Assembly: GCF_003255815.1 (NCBI RefSeq)
Contig: NC_037682.1
Location: forward strand, 49,997,131 to 50,061,130
DNA length: 64,000 bases
Source: Theropithecus gelada
Lineage: Eukaryota; Chordata; Mammalia; Primates; Cercopithecidae
Direction of reading: 5' to 3'
Shown here: piece by piece, positions 43,591-54,612 of the stretch
Layout of the letters: each line of letters starts with the position of its first letter
How positions within the stretch are numbered: the stretch's first letter is position 1
The notes under the pieces: generated by a model
What the model saw: only the letters and a program-made list of their open reading frames with translations
Databases searched by the model: none
Told to the model about the DNA's origin: nothing
Translations under genes and position numbers: made by a program

Positions 43591-44104
43591 AAGGAGGAAC
43601 CCGCAGCCTTGGGAGGGTTGCTAATTTGGAAACCAGCACAAAGTATTCTTAGTAATAAAAACTGTACTGCTCCTGGTTCATGTCTCTAAATATGAATCTG
43701 ACCTGTTATTTATTTAAGATGAGAAGCTCTTGCCTATACATCAAAGACTTCAGTTTAAAAAAAACATAAAATGTGGCTCAAGTTAAGATTAAAACTTTTA
43801 AAGTGGGGCAAGTTATAAATTAACATGTTTCCTACTATATGCATGAATTGGAGGCTCACACTGAATCAGGTCACAGACCTGGACCAGACTAACTGGCTTT
43901 CATTTATTGGGTCATCAAGCTGTGACAGATATTCCAAGAAAGGCAGAGGGGAAGGGTGGGAATACTGGACAAGTAGTAAGGTACAAAATTGCAAGAGTAA
44001 TCAAATTTAGAGACAGTCAATCAGGAAAATTCTTAGAGACCCCCTGGTCGCAGTTCTCTAACTTTTAAAAATATAATACCTTTTCTTCAAATGTTCAAGT
44101 TTAT

Positions 44105-44612
44105 CTTGGTAGATTGCAAAAAATGGCCCCAAATTCTTCCAGTCCTTTATGCATGCCTTTATACTGTGTTGTTACAGCTTTTTCTGTCAAGAGATAAAGA
44201 TTTTCTCTTCATCTTTTAAATCTCAGTTTAGCCCTGTTACTTGTTTTGGTCAATGAAATATTGCCAAAACTGATGCAAGCAGAGGCTTGGAAAGCACTTG
44301 CCCATTGCAGCTTATCCTGTTTTCCTGCAGGATCTTTGGAACCCTAAGATGGCCATATGAATGAGCCCAGGCTGACCTGCTATAGATCATGTAGATGGAG
44401 GTCCAATCATCCCAGGCAGCCTGGTCAAGGCTATCAAAAATCTACCAGCCAGCTACCCTTGGTCTCATGAGTGATTCCAGCTGAGACAAGGTGAAGCTGA
44501 GCCCAGCCCAAATTGCTGACCCAGAGAATTACACACTCAGTAAACAATGACTGTTTTAAACCACTATGCTTTGGCACATTTTGTTATGCAGCAGAAGCTA
44601 ACTGATCTATTC
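44105..44612 (+). mobile_element. MLT1-like LTR (ERVL-MaLR), sense
   Basis: CTTGTTTTGGTCAATGAAAT, TGATGCAAGCAGAGGCTTGG, TGAGCCCAGCCCAAATTGCTG, CCCAGAGAATTACACACTC, CTGTTTTAAACCACTATGC, then TTTTGTTATGCAGCAGAAGC and TAACTGATCTATTCA. Order matches an old MaLR LTR from U3 to U5 end. Confidence 0.75.
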
Positions 44613-46449
44613 ATCAGAAAGTTCAGCGTTAAAAACAGAAGAAATAAGATTTGATATGATTGAAGCAGTGGTAAAGGAGAGGCAGCCTTGACCCACCTCT
44701 TCCTAAAAGCCAGGACCATATCCCTCTCACACTGGTAGTCCCTAAAGGGGTTGTGCAGACTCAGTAGATTCCTGAATAAGAGTTTGACAAATTTGATCTA
44801 GTCTGATGCCTATTATATAGATAAGAGCACTGAGGCCCAGATGTAATCCTGATTGGCCTAAGCTAAACAATACATTGTGAATGCCTAGCCATGGTTCATA
44901 GATAGGTAGATGAGAACCAATTAGATCCAATGAGACACTTATAGTGAGAGGAAATAAGGTGAAGAGGAGTTTCAACCATCTAAAGAAAAGCCTATCTAAG
45001 AATGGAATCATTACAGCAGAGAGGAGAGGTGAAGAGAAGTAGAAGCCCAGTGATGCCATATGGACCCACCTGAAGCTCAGCAATATCTACCTTTGGACTT
45101 TTCAGTATAAGATGAACAAATGCCTCTGTGCTTAAGCTGAGACTACCCTCTTGTTTCCAAATCTTTTTAATTTTCTCCCCAATAGGACAGGCTGCTCAGA
45201 TGGATAAATATAACCCTCTCATCCCTTGTTGTGTTTTGCCTGAATTTAGAAACTTTCATATGAAAAAGATGGAAGTGAAAATCAAGCAGGTAGAATTTTT
45301 TATGATGGTGCACCTGGAATTGGAAATATGTGGAAGTCCGGGAGAATGGATTGACAGCATAAAGAGACATGTCAGTAAGTAGAAAGCATAACCTGAAGCT
45401 GAATCTAAGTTGTTAGGCTTAGATTACAGCTCTTTATGTATCTTTCATTTGGGATAAGAATTAGTAACAGGATGTAGATGTGAAGGAGAACTTGGTTGCA
45501 GGTAGGGTTCAGGGGATCTTAGGTATGGGGAGATAGTGGCTGAACGGGACAGGAAGCCAGATTGCCCATTATCACACACTGGGCATGAAACATAGCACGC
45601 AGAACAATGTCACCAACCTAAGATATCAAGACTTAGAACAGAACCCTATCTCTCTGAAGTGAACCCACACACACTGAGATTGGACAAATGTATGCTCTAT
45701 CTAATCATCGGAAAGTAAAAATAGGCCTTTCCTTCTACTTGTTTGCAAATTGAAAGTCTAACAACTTTACCACTCAACTGCTTGATGATTAGTAGGCGGT
45801 AATTTAAACTATACACATTATGCTAAGTATCCTTATATTAATTCAGTCTGAGTGAGTTTTTATAAAATGCTTTGTTCTGCTCAATAAAGTTAATTATATG
45901 TTCTATGTTTTATCACTGAGTGTCTTGATTTTTTAAAACATAATGGCAGCTTCAATTGCATTTCCTTATAAACTCGGGTGTGTGACAAAAAGCAATGCAT
46001 ATAAGGAAGCAAAGCTGTCCACTCCCCACTTCCCTGCCCCTTGCACTCCCAAAAGCCTTTCAAAGGTAGGATGTACCCTGTACATTTATAAGGGGCTGGC
46101 TGTCCCCTGAGATCCTGAATTGAAAGCCCTAAGCAAAAAGGTCCCTAGGAAACCTCTTCAATGTGGAAGGGGAAGGTGAGACCTGGTCTAGGAGCTATGA
46201 GCATCAGCACCCAGAGTTGATTCTGTGGGCTTTGAAAACAAGAGGTTAAAAGGCGAGGACTTAATCAATATGTGAGCAATTCCACAACACATGAGTTCAT
46301 TCAGAAAGTGTACCTGCTGATAGTCCACATACATCCTGTGCAGATCACCTCTTAGATAGCCAGGGGTATATGCCACACCCAGCCTGGCTCTAGCAACTCA
46401 GGAAAATATGGAGGAGAGATATCACTTACAGAAAGGCTATAATAGAAAT
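44613..46449. other. Largely unique sequence
   Basis: A weak antisense MIR-like trace lies at 44790-44900. 45900-46010 is repeat-free and AT-rich. No gene; the 84- and 113-residue frames lack any domain. Confidence 0.4.
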
Positions 46450-46625
46450 ACAAACAGCTAGCATTTACTGGGTATTTACTCTAGGAACTTTACATTTATT
46501 ACCCCATTTAATCCTCTTTAGAACCCTACCAAGTAGGTACTATTATTACTCCCAGTGCAAAGATGAGGAAAACTGAAGTTTGGAGAGGTTGAGCATCTTG
46601 GCCATAGAGCCAGGCACCTAGGACA
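46450..46625 (-). repeat. MIR element (antisense)
   Basis: GCTAGCATTTACTGGGTATTT, CCCATTTAATCCTCTTTAG, AACCCTACCAAGTAGGTACT and ATGAGGAAAACTGAAGTTTG are the antisense MIR blocks. Confidence 0.9.
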
Positions 46626-47149
46626 CAGAGCCAAGAGGGGCAGTCAGGTCAATATCTGAAGGAGATAGTAGAATCAAAGTCAAGCCATCATTATGAAGGG
46701 ACTGAGCAGCTAAACAACTCCAGGGGAATCTCAGGGAAGTGGGAGGGTTAGAAGCAGAGGTGGAGGAAGCTGACCTGGATGGGTTTTCAGAGTGGATGAG
46801 TGTTAGCACCTTTAGGCACATGTGAGAAGAAAACCATCAAGGAACCAACAGATGCTACTAAAAAAGAAACAAACATGTAAGACCCGGGAATTGAAGGAAA
46901 GAATTAGTTGTCATTCATCTCATTTTTACAATAATAGCTAGTAGTCTATTTTTTAGTTAATTAATGCAATTTACATATTTAGTGTATTGACTTATTTAAT
47001 TAATAATTTAATCACACTTCACCCAGCGCTGGGTTTGGCACATGAAAATTTATTAAATACATAATCTCATTGATGATTATTACTAAAAATATCTTACCTG
47101 TACACTACTAGATGGAGTTTAGTTTAACAGAAATATGAAAGAATTGATA
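46626..47149. other. Unique sequence with AT-rich repeat-free core
   Basis: 46930-47060 has no transposon signature and carries several TAAT/ATTA cores (TTAGTTAATTAATGC, TTTAATTAATAATTTAATC) beside CACCCAGCGCTGGG, a small palindrome. Confidence 0.4.
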
Positions 47150-47345
47150 GAACAGGTGTGAACATAGCTTCCAACAGTTTTTGTCCATGTGCTTTTGGGT
47201 AAGTCATTGTACTACTCCAAGTCTCATTTTTTCCAACAGTACATTGGCAAAATAGTAACCGTAAGCTTACCCTCAGGCCTGTTTCTAAGATCAAGTGAGA
47301 TAGTGCATATGAAAGCATTTTAGAAACTGTAAAATGCCATCCCCA
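47150..47345 (+). repeat. MIR element (sense)
   Basis: CATGTGCTTTTGGGTAAGTC, TCTCATTTTTTCCAACAGTA, AGATCAAGTGAGATAGTGC and AAAGCATTTTAGAAACTGT are sense MIR/MIR3 blocks. Confidence 0.75.
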
Positions 47346-47534
47346 CATTAAGTTCCATTAACCTAATTAACCTGCCTGTTTACAAATACATTGCATTTTG
47401 ACAATCAATATTTCACTTGACTTGTCCATTGGCAATTACATGCAGAGTAGAGCTACAGATCATGGGCCAGTGATGGTTTTTACATAAGCTGCTGTTCCCT
47501 GATCCATTGATGGTAGAAATAACCCTGTAAAGGT

Positions 47535-47692
47535 ACTCAAGCTTTAGTCTTTGGCTTTTCTATTCAATTACTCTGTGACATAGACAAGTTAATAAAATTT
47601 CTAAATCTCAAGTTTCATTCCTGAAAAATGTAGGTGAGAATGATACCTGCTCTACTTACCTTACATAGTTTTGGGAAGGAAACCTGGACTGT
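47535..47692 (+). repeat. MIR fragment (sense), truncated by the following Alu
   Basis: TATTCAATTACTCTGTGACA, TAGACAAGTTAATAAAATTT, AAGTTTCATTCCTGAAAAATG and ATGATACCTGCTCTACTTAC match MIR; 47346-47534 between shows no repeat. Confidence 0.75.
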
Positions 47693-48095
47693 AGAAAATC
47701 CTAGTGTGGGCCAGGTGCTATGACTTACACCTGTAATCCCAGCACTCAGGGAGGCCCAGGTCAGTGGACTGCTTGAGCCCAGGAGTTCCAGACCAGCCTG
47801 GGCAACATGGTGAAACCCTGTCCCTACAAAAAATGCATAAACTAAGTCAGCTATGGCGATGCATGCCTGTAGTCCCAGCTAACAGGTAGGTTGAAGTGGG
47901 AGAAGCTCTTGAGCCCAGGAGGTTGAGGTTGCAGTGAGCCATGATTGCGCCATTGCACTCCAGTCTAGGTGACAGAGCAAGACAGTCTGGGAGACAGTGC
48001 AGTTCTCTTCAAATTGTCAAAAAAAAAAAAAAAAAAAAAAAAAAGGGAAGAAAGATAGAAAAGAAAAAAAGAATAGAAAAAGAAAATCCTAGTGT
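47693..48095 (+). mobile_element. AluJ element with perfect TSD and an extra 3' segment
   Basis: GGGCCAGGTGCTATGACTTAC, GGACTGCTTGAGCCCAGGAG, CCTGGGCAACATGGTGAAAC, and right-arm GAGCCCAGGAGGTTGAGGTTG are AluJ-type. After GAGCAAGACAGTCT come about 30 bases (GGGAGACAGTGCAGTTCTC, then TTCAAATTGTC) that do not belong to the Alu, then a 24-A run. The 15-bp duplication AGAAAATCCTAGTGT flanks it exactly (47693-47707, 48081-48095), placing the extra bases within the inserted unit. Confidence 0.9.
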
Positions 48096-48287
48096 CAAAA
48101 GGTATATTTTACCTCCTCTCATTTAGCCAGTACATGTTGTATATGACCACTTAAAAGATATACAGACCACAACACACATACGGTCAGCTGTGGGCACTGA
48201 ACAAACAAGAGTCAATAACCCAGTGGACTCAAACAATCTACAAGTGTTCTAAACACCTGTGAGTACTCCAAATCCAATTAGGAAAAT

Positions 48288-48577
48288 GGCCGGGCACAGT
48301 GGCTCACACCTGTAATCTCAGCACTTTGGGAGGCTGAGGTGGGCAGACCACGAGGTCAGGAGATGAAGACCATCTTGGCCAACATGGTGAAACCCCGTGT
48401 CTACTAAGAATACAAAAATCAGCCGGGCGTGGTGGCAGGCACCTGTAGTCCCAGCTACTCAGGAGGCTGAGGCAGGAGAATCGCTTGAACCCAGGAGGTG
48501 GAGGCTGCAGTGAGCCGAGATCACGCCACTGCACTCCAGCCTGGGAGACAAAGTGAGACTCTGTCTCAAAAAAAAAG
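48288..48577 (+). mobile_element. Alu element, AluSc-like
   Basis: GGCCGGGCACAGTGGCTCAC, GACCACGAGGTCAGGAGATG, TTGGCCAACATGGTGAAACC, ending TGAGACTCTGTCTC and 9 A's. Imperfect flanking duplication around GGAAAATG/GGGAAATGA. Confidence 0.95.
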
Positions 48578-48609
48578 GGAAATGAAGATGAATTTAACAG
48601 AGAGGAGAG

Positions 48610-48942
48610 ATAGTCACCCCCCTTATCCAAGGGAGGAAGGTTTCAAGACCCCCGGGGAATGGCTGAAACCTTGGATACTACCAAACTCTATATGTACTAT
48701 GTTTCTTTTCCCTATACATACATGGCTGTGATAAAATTTAATTTATAAACTAAGCACAGTAGGAGATTAACAGCAATAACTAATGATAAAATAGAACAAT
48801 TCTAACCATATACTGTGATAAAGTTACATGAATGTGGTCTCTCTCAAAATACCTTACTGTACTGTACCCCAGATAACTAAAACCCATGATAGAGCAAAAC
48901 GATGGATAAGCAGGGTGGGTGGGTGGCAGGGGGGTACTGTAA
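48610..48942 (-). mobile_element. Tigger-type DNA transposon (antisense)
   Basis: AGTCACCCCCCTTATCCAAGG, TTTCAAGACCCCCGGGGAATG, ATAAAATTTAATTTATAAAC, TAAGCACAGTAGGAGATTAAC and CAAAACGATGGATAAGCAGG correspond in reverse to the 22294-22685 Tigger. Both termini are present, the internal transposase is missing. Confidence 0.85.
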
Positions 48943-48984
48943 TTCAAAATGTCAGATAATCCCCTTACCACTGCCAAAAAAAGA

Positions 48985-49120
48985 GTATACTTTATCTAGA
49001 TTCAACACATATCTGCTGTCAATCTATGAAGTGCTGGTGCCACTTTTTTCCAGGCACATTTCCATTTATGTTTTCAGTGTTTTCAATAATTTTTCCGATA
49101 ATGCAGGGAGATCAATGTTT
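48985..49120 (-). repeat. Possible MIR fragment (antisense)
   Basis: CAACACATATCTGCTGTCAA, TTCCAGGCACATTTCCATTT and AATAATTTTTCCGATAATGC hint at an antisense MIR3. Weak. Confidence 0.4.
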
Positions 49121-49349
49121 GATTTACAGAGAGGAAAACAGCTTCAGAAAATAAAAGTGGTACATGTAAGGCTGATAGTCTCCAGGGTGGTAGAGCCAGT
49201 ACAGTGGATACAAGCCAAGATTCCAACCTGGGAGTCTTGAAACCTACCCGCCCAGCTGGCCCTACCTCTCCAAGTCCGTAGAGGAGCTCTCGTCCATGGC
49301 TGTGGCAGTCTGTGATTCTGAGAATGTGGCAGCCTTGTTTCTATTCTGC

Positions 49350-50000
49350 TCATGTGAGGAATCCTATGAATGATTTATGGTCAAAGCCTTTTCTTCTCTC
49401 TATTTCTCTTTGAACTTATTTTTAGATATTTGTCCGTTCAGTTACGGGCTTTATTGAAAGCTGACTTCATCAATCACAACTTGCAAACCCAGGGAAAAAA
49501 GACGCAGAGTGAATGTTCCACTCAGTTCTCTTCTCCAAAGAGAAACTCCTATTTCCTTCACCTTCGAAGGAAGAAAAAAAAAGTAGCCTTAACCACTAAA
49601 CACAACTAATGGAAGATGGGCTCTGCTTTCTTGACTACAATGACTTGAGGCAAATCCCAGGGAAGTCAATATTAGATCAATTTGCAGCTGGCGGCTGGGA
49701 AAGGTGTAAAAAGCTCCTACCGTCGGTCCATTGTAGAGTCCTGTGAGGGCTGCATTTGACTGGGAAACATTTAAATCTATTTTCTTTTGACCTCTGAGGA
49801 CTCTTAAGTGAGGGGGAAAAAAAGCCCTTTGCAACAGGTCTGGTGTTTTGACATTCATTTTCCAGGGCACAAAGTGTTTCTGAAGGAGGAGAGGACAAAT
49901 GCTTACAGTTAATGGAAGCCATGCTGGGCAACTGGTGTCATCAGAATCCCAGATTGCGCTCAGAGGCAAGGCCAGAAAACTTAAGGAAACACTAGGGGGT
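49350..50000. promoter_or_regulatory. Repeat-poor block, candidate regulatory element
   Basis: About 650 bp without transposon motifs. It keeps CpGs in otherwise depleted surroundings (GCAGCTGGCGGCTGGG, CCTACCGTCGGTCC), an E-box type CAGCTG, a TTTTGACCTCTGAGG half-site, and CTTTCCAGGG-type sequences. Function inferred only. Confidence 0.3.
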
Positions 50001-50119
50001 GTACAAGGGTGTACCCCATGGTGAGCCTAAGGAGGAAAATGAGAAGTGTGGATGACCTCAACCAATGACAGTGCCCATGAAGTGGAAAGAGACATCCATG
50101 GCAGGGCAGGACACTTGGG

Positions 50120-50360
50120 ATCTAATTGTAGCTGGCATTTAATAAGCACTTATTACCTGTCTGGCATTTATGTGAAAGACTATGTGCTTTACCTGACTAG
50201 GTCTCCCCAGTAACCCCACATGGTAGGTATTACTACAATCCCCGCTTTAAAGATATAGAAAGTGAGACCTAGAGAATTGAGGTACCTTGCCAGTTTCCAT
50301 AACCAGAGAGTGGCAAAACTGGAATTCATTTATGCATCTGACCTCAATACCCAAGCTTTT
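50120..50360 (-). repeat. MIR element (antisense), near full length
   Basis: GCTGGCATTTAATAAGCACTT, CTGTCTGGCATTTATGTG, CCCCAGTAACCCCACATGG, TAGGTATTACTACAATCCCC and GAGGTACCTTGCCAGTTTCC then AACCAGAGAGTGGCAAAACTG follow the whole antisense MIR order. Confidence 0.9.
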
Positions 50361-50710
50361 AATCATCTTGTGATCCTGCTTTCCTGTTCTATCACTAGCA
50401 CACAGCACATGAAGCAAGATTTATCTTCTCTGAGCTTCATTTTCCTAGATTTTATGTAAACCACTGGTTTAAGGGTAAGGAGAAGCTGTGGCTGAATTGC
50501 CTCAGCCTGTGTGCTGAATGCTGGACTCCTACAAAGGACCCACTGGAATGGGAAACTCTCCTGCTAGAAGATGGGAATATGGGATGTGAGCAAGGAAAGA
50601 CACTAGGGACCTGTTGTTTAATTGCCCTAAGTCTACTTCTGGTCAACTGTTTCTCCCTCATTTGGTTGTATATAAATTAAGGTCTCCAAGGGCATATTCT
50701 AGTTCTAGCT

Positions 50711-50763
50711 AAAAAAAAAAAAAAAAAAAAATGAAAAAAAAAAAAAGAAGAAGAAGGAGAAGA
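50711..50763. repeat. Poly(A)/GAA low-complexity tract
   Basis: Two A runs (21 and 13) separated by TG, then GAAGAAGAAGGAGAAG. No SINE or L1 body lies upstream, so origin is unclear. Confidence 0.9.
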
Positions 50764-50944
50764 TTAACCTACTCACTTGAAAACTCTTGAACCTTGTTGA
50801 GAAGACAATATCAGAACCAAACTGGAGAGGATGGGACGGTTGTGAATCTAGTTTACAAGGTTCCTTGAGGAACTGAAAAAATGGGAAAAAACTAGACAGA
50901 ATTCAGATAAATATCTTGGAGATAGTTGCTTTTGTGATAGAAAC

Positions 50945-51205
50945 AAGAAGAGGCATATGGTATAGAAGTTAAGTACTTGGCAGTCTGGATTCAGTCAGAC
51001 CTGGGTTCAAATCTGTTCCATTTCTTACTAAATGATGACTACAGAAAAAAGTACTGAACCTAGCTAGGCCTTGATTTCTTTACCTCTAAAATGGGTGTCT
51101 ATAAATAAAACTTACCTCTTAGAGTTTTGTGAAGATTAAGAGATAACACGCATATATGTCTTAGCCTAGTATACAACCAATGTTAGTCATTATCCTAAGT
51201 TACCT
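50945..51205 (+). repeat. MIR element (sense), full length
   Basis: Complete: GGCATATGGTATAGAAGTTAAG, TTCAGTCAGACCTGGGTTCAA, ATGATGACTACAGAAAAAAG-variant core, TGATTTCTTTACCTCTAAAA, TGGGTGTCTATAAATAAAACTT, GTGAAGATTAAGAGATAAC and CCAATGTTAGTCATTAT. One of the best-preserved MIRs here. Confidence 0.93.
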
Positions 51206-51760
51206 ACCAAAGAGAACAAACACATTGATTTTGGGGAAGAAAACAGTATTCGAATGTGATGAAAGCATTGGCAAGAAAGCGGATGTAAACTTGGCAGAGA
51301 AAACTCAACTGGAACATTTAGGGTAGTTGGGTGTCCATGGAGCCACCCTGCACAAAGGCAAGACTGGGAAACCCCAGCTGTGTTTGCCTTATTTTCAGCA
51401 AGGATTTCTTGGCACTTGAGCAGAGCAACACAGTATAGCAGAAACCCCAGAGAAAAGGATAACCCTGTGCTAAGGGATGGGATGGAGGTAAAGTAGGGCG
51501 GGGACTTGCTGGTGGTAAATTAATGTCAACTAGGATTACAGAGTGAGAGAGGTCTTTGGAACACAGCCCTCTCTATGGTAGTGAGAAAAGGCAGAACCAG
51601 GTGGACTTGAAGGATTCGTCTGAATTGGACTGTCAGAAAACGAATTTTTCTAACGGATTGTAGAGTGTAGAGAGGAGTTTTCCTTACTACATCCGTTCTT
51701 CCTGTTCTGCAGCAACTTTAAGGTTTGGGTAGGATTGACTACTAGGGGAGAAGCGTGGAC
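51206..51760. other. Unique or unrecognised sequence
   Basis: No repeat recognised. Confidence 0.4.
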
Positions 51761-52305
51761 CAAGGGTCAGCAAACTTTTCCAAAAAGGGCCAGGGAGTAA
51801 ATATTTTAGGCTTTGTGAGCCAGATGGTTGCAACTACTCAACTCTGTTGTACCATGAAAGCAGCCATAGGCAATGAGTAAATCAAAAGACTCTGGGTGTG
51901 TTCTAATAAAACTTTATTTACGGCCGGGCGCAGTGGCTCAAGCCTGTAATCCCAGCACTTTGGGAGGCCGAGACGGGTGGATCACGAGGTCAGGAGATCG
52001 AGACCATCCTGGCTAACACGGTGCAACCCCGCCTCTACTAAAAAATACAAAAAACTAGCCGGGCGAGGTGGCGGGCGCCTGTAGTCCCAGTTATTCGGGA
52101 GGCTGAGGCAGAAGAATGGCGTGAACCTGGGAGGCGGAGCTTGCAGTGAGCTGAGATCCGGCCACTGCACTCCAGCCTGGGTGACAGAGCGAGACTCCGT
52201 CTCAAAAAACAAAAACAAAAACAAAAACAACAAAAAAAACCTACAAAACTTTATTTACAAAAACAGGCAGCAGGATGAATTCGGCCTGTGGCAGTAGACT
52301 GGTCT
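51761..52305 (+). mobile_element. hAT-Charlie type non-autonomous element, split by AluYRa
   Basis: GGGTCAGCAAACTTTTCCAAAA, AGTAAATATTTTAGGCTTTGTG, GTTGCAACTACTCAACTCTG, AAAGCAGCCATAGGCAATGAG, AATAAAACTTTATTTAC, then after the Alu AAACAGGCAGCAGGATGAATTC and GGCCTGTGGC. Both ends of the roughly 220-bp MER element are present. Confidence 0.85.
51922..52244 (+). mobile_element. AluY, Old World monkey AluYRa type
   Basis: Full-length young Alu: GGCCGGGCGCAGTGGCTCAA, GAGACGGGTGGATCACGAGG, GAGATCCGGCCACTGCACTC, GACAGAGCGAGACTCCGTCTC, tail A(n)CAAAAAC-patterned. Exact 14-bp duplication AAAACTTTATTTAC at 51908-51921 and 52245-52258. The young lineage-specific signature helps assign the organism. Confidence 0.96.
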
Positions 52306-52941
52306 AAGCCAATCAAGGTACCCTCACCCACCCTTTGACACAGTAATGACTAAGCATAATATTTCAGTAACTACAGTGATTGGCTCTGGGATATTCTAAT
52401 CAGAGCAAATATGAGGAATTCAATTTGATGGTTTTCTGGGGAATGGGGAGGGGGAACATGCCTTGTTGCTCCCTGTATATAACTGAAAATCAATCATGAG
52501 GAAAGCCAGGCAGAGGAAGAAAACAATAAATGGAGAAGAAAAGAGCTTAGAATACACTAGAGAAACCAAACTGATGATCTGATTGAACCATCTCTGAAGC
52601 TTGCCCTCATTTGACTTCATAACTATAAAAGCAAATAAATTCCTATTTTATAAGCCATTTTAAGTTAGATTTACCAATACTTCCAACAAATGAATCCTGA
52701 CTGATACCAGTTGAAGATCATATTAACTAAGGGAAGGAAAAAAACACTGTGTCCAATATGAAAACAAAACAAAATAATAAAACATGGCAAGCAGAACTGC
52801 TTTTGATGCAGCTCAGTTTAGGTAATCAAAGTGGACAGTGTTTCTTCACCTACCCCTATGCCCACCCTCACAGTTCCTGAAGTATCTCTTCTGACAGCTA
52901 CATTCTAAAAGCATACTTTGAAAGTAACAAGCCAAAATTCT
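52306..52941. other. Unique or unrecognised sequence
   Basis: No repeat recognised. CAATAAATGG and other A-rich stretches are ordinary. Confidence 0.4.
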
Positions 52942-53165
52942 CTATTAGTCCTTTTGTTATTTCAGGAGACATCTTTGAGAGAAGGAAACTCCAGTTAAAT
53001 CACAGGGGTTTTGGAATTTACTTCTTCCATACATCCTGACTTGCTGTAGGAAACTATTAGTCCTTTTGTTACTTCAGGAGACATCTTTGAAAGAAGGAAA
53101 CTCCAGTTAAATCACAGGGGTTTTGGAATTTACTTCTTCCATACATCCTGACTTGCTGTAGGAAT
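52942..53165 (+). repeat. Tandem duplication, two 112-bp copies
   Basis: CTATTAGTCCTTTTGTTA begins at 52942 and again at 53054. The copies differ at two positions (GTTATTTC/GTTACTTC and TTTGAGAG/TTTGAAAG), about 98% identity, implying a recent event. Copy two runs on into a MIR-like 3' part. Confidence 0.95.
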
Positions 53166-53260
53166 CCCTCTGTGAAACTCTATTTCCTCATTTGTGAAAT
53201 AAGCATCTTAGATAAAATAATCATCACAAAGGCTCTCTTTCCACCATTCTTATATAAGAG
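53166..53260 (+). repeat. Possible MIR 3' fragment (sense)
   Basis: CTCTATTTCCTCATTTGTGA then AATAAGCATCTTAGATAAAA fits the MIR 'cctcagtttcctcatctgtaaaatgg' region, loosely. Confidence 0.45.
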
Positions 53261-53379
53261 TAAGAACAGGTTGATCATCTCTCTGGAAGAATGAGACTTT
53301 GGGTAGCTGCAATTTTTCCCTGGAAAGATTACAAATTAACATAAAAAAAGAAAAGCAGAAAATACAAATTACTCATAAT

Positions 53380-53925
53380 ATCTTTCTTGAGAATAACCAC
53401 TGTGAACATTTTGGTGTGAATATGTTCAAGCTTCTTTATGTCTCATCCACATGTACAGACACACAAACAAATATAAGAAATAATACCATGCATATTATAT
53501 TATAACCTGTTGAATTACCTTAAAAGTATAATGAACATCTTTCCCTACCACTAAATATTCTTCCATAACATAATGTTTTAATAGCTGTAAAGAATTTCCA
53601 TTGCATAGATACACCAAAATTTATTCAACTAATCTCTTTCTGTTGGAAATTTAGGTTTTCTAATTTTCTGCTATTTTAATATTATGATGAAAATTATTGT
53701 AGCTAAATCTCTACACATTTGCATTATTATATCCTTAGGATTTATTTTTAGAAATGGAATTACTAATTCAAAGGGTATAAACATTTTTAAGTTGTCTGAT
53801 GTATTTTACCAAATTATCAAGAAAGTTTATGCAAATTTAAACACCCCTTCCCTGTATATGAAAAAGCCTGTTCACTCACATTCTCACCACCACCAGGCGT
53901 TGTTATATTTTAAAATCTTAATAAG
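53380..53925 (-). mobile_element. Ancient L1 (L1ME type) fragment, antisense
   Basis: TGAACATCTTTCCCTACCAC, CATTGCATAGATACACCAAAA, GTTGGAAATTTAGGTTTTCTA, ATTATGATGAAAATTATTGTAG, TTTTTAGAAATGGAATTACTA, ATTCAAAGGGTATAAACATT and CTCACATTCTCACCACCACC follow the antisense L1ME 3' order. Confidence 0.8.
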
Positions 53926-54419
53926 TCAGGGGAAGTGAGGAAAATGGGAGATAGATTCATTATGAGAAGATATCTTGCACTTTAATTTCTTTGTAGGGTA
54001 AATCTTCTTTATGAGGTTTGATTTGTAATTGGACCCCGGAACTATATGAAAAGCTAACTCTAGTTATGTTTCTACAACCAAAGATGTAGTCCAAGAGGAC
54101 AATTTGATTCCTCTTTCGAGATCTAAAAGTAGAGATAAAATAGTCTCATCAGACAAGGATAAAAGGATGCCTAGTGGGCTAGGGGGAGACAGAGACAAAT
54201 GGATATCAAGGGAAATTCCAAGTTTTCTGAATCCTCCCACATATCCCCCCTCCAACTTTTAGAACCTCAACTCTTCCTGATTAGTGCCTTAACTGTGGCA
54301 CAAGAACTGATCCATATTCAATGGATAGAACTCCACAACCTATAAGAATAATCTTGAATTTGGTTATCTTCCCTGTGACTCCTTAAGATAAATATATATA
54401 TATTATAATTATTATATAT

Positions 54420-54612
54420 GGATATATAGAGATGTAAAATCCTGGCCAACACCTGGATTGCAGCCTAATGAGACCGTGAAGCAACCCAGCTAACCTATGC
54501 TCACAGAATTTTGATCTACAGAAACTGAGAGGTAATAAATATGTGTTGCTGGAATCTTTACTAAGTTTGTAGGAATTTGTTGTGCAGCAACAGAAAACAA
54601 ATATACCCACAT
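54420..54612 (+). mobile_element. MLT1-like LTR 3' end (sense)
   Basis: CCAACACCTGGATTGCAGCC, ACCGTGAAGCAACCCAGCTA, TGATCTACAGAAACTGAGAGG, TAATAAATATGTGTTGC and TTGTTGTGCAGCAACAGAAAAC resemble the U5 end of MaLR LTRs. The (TA)n at 54390-54415 precedes it. Confidence 0.6.
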
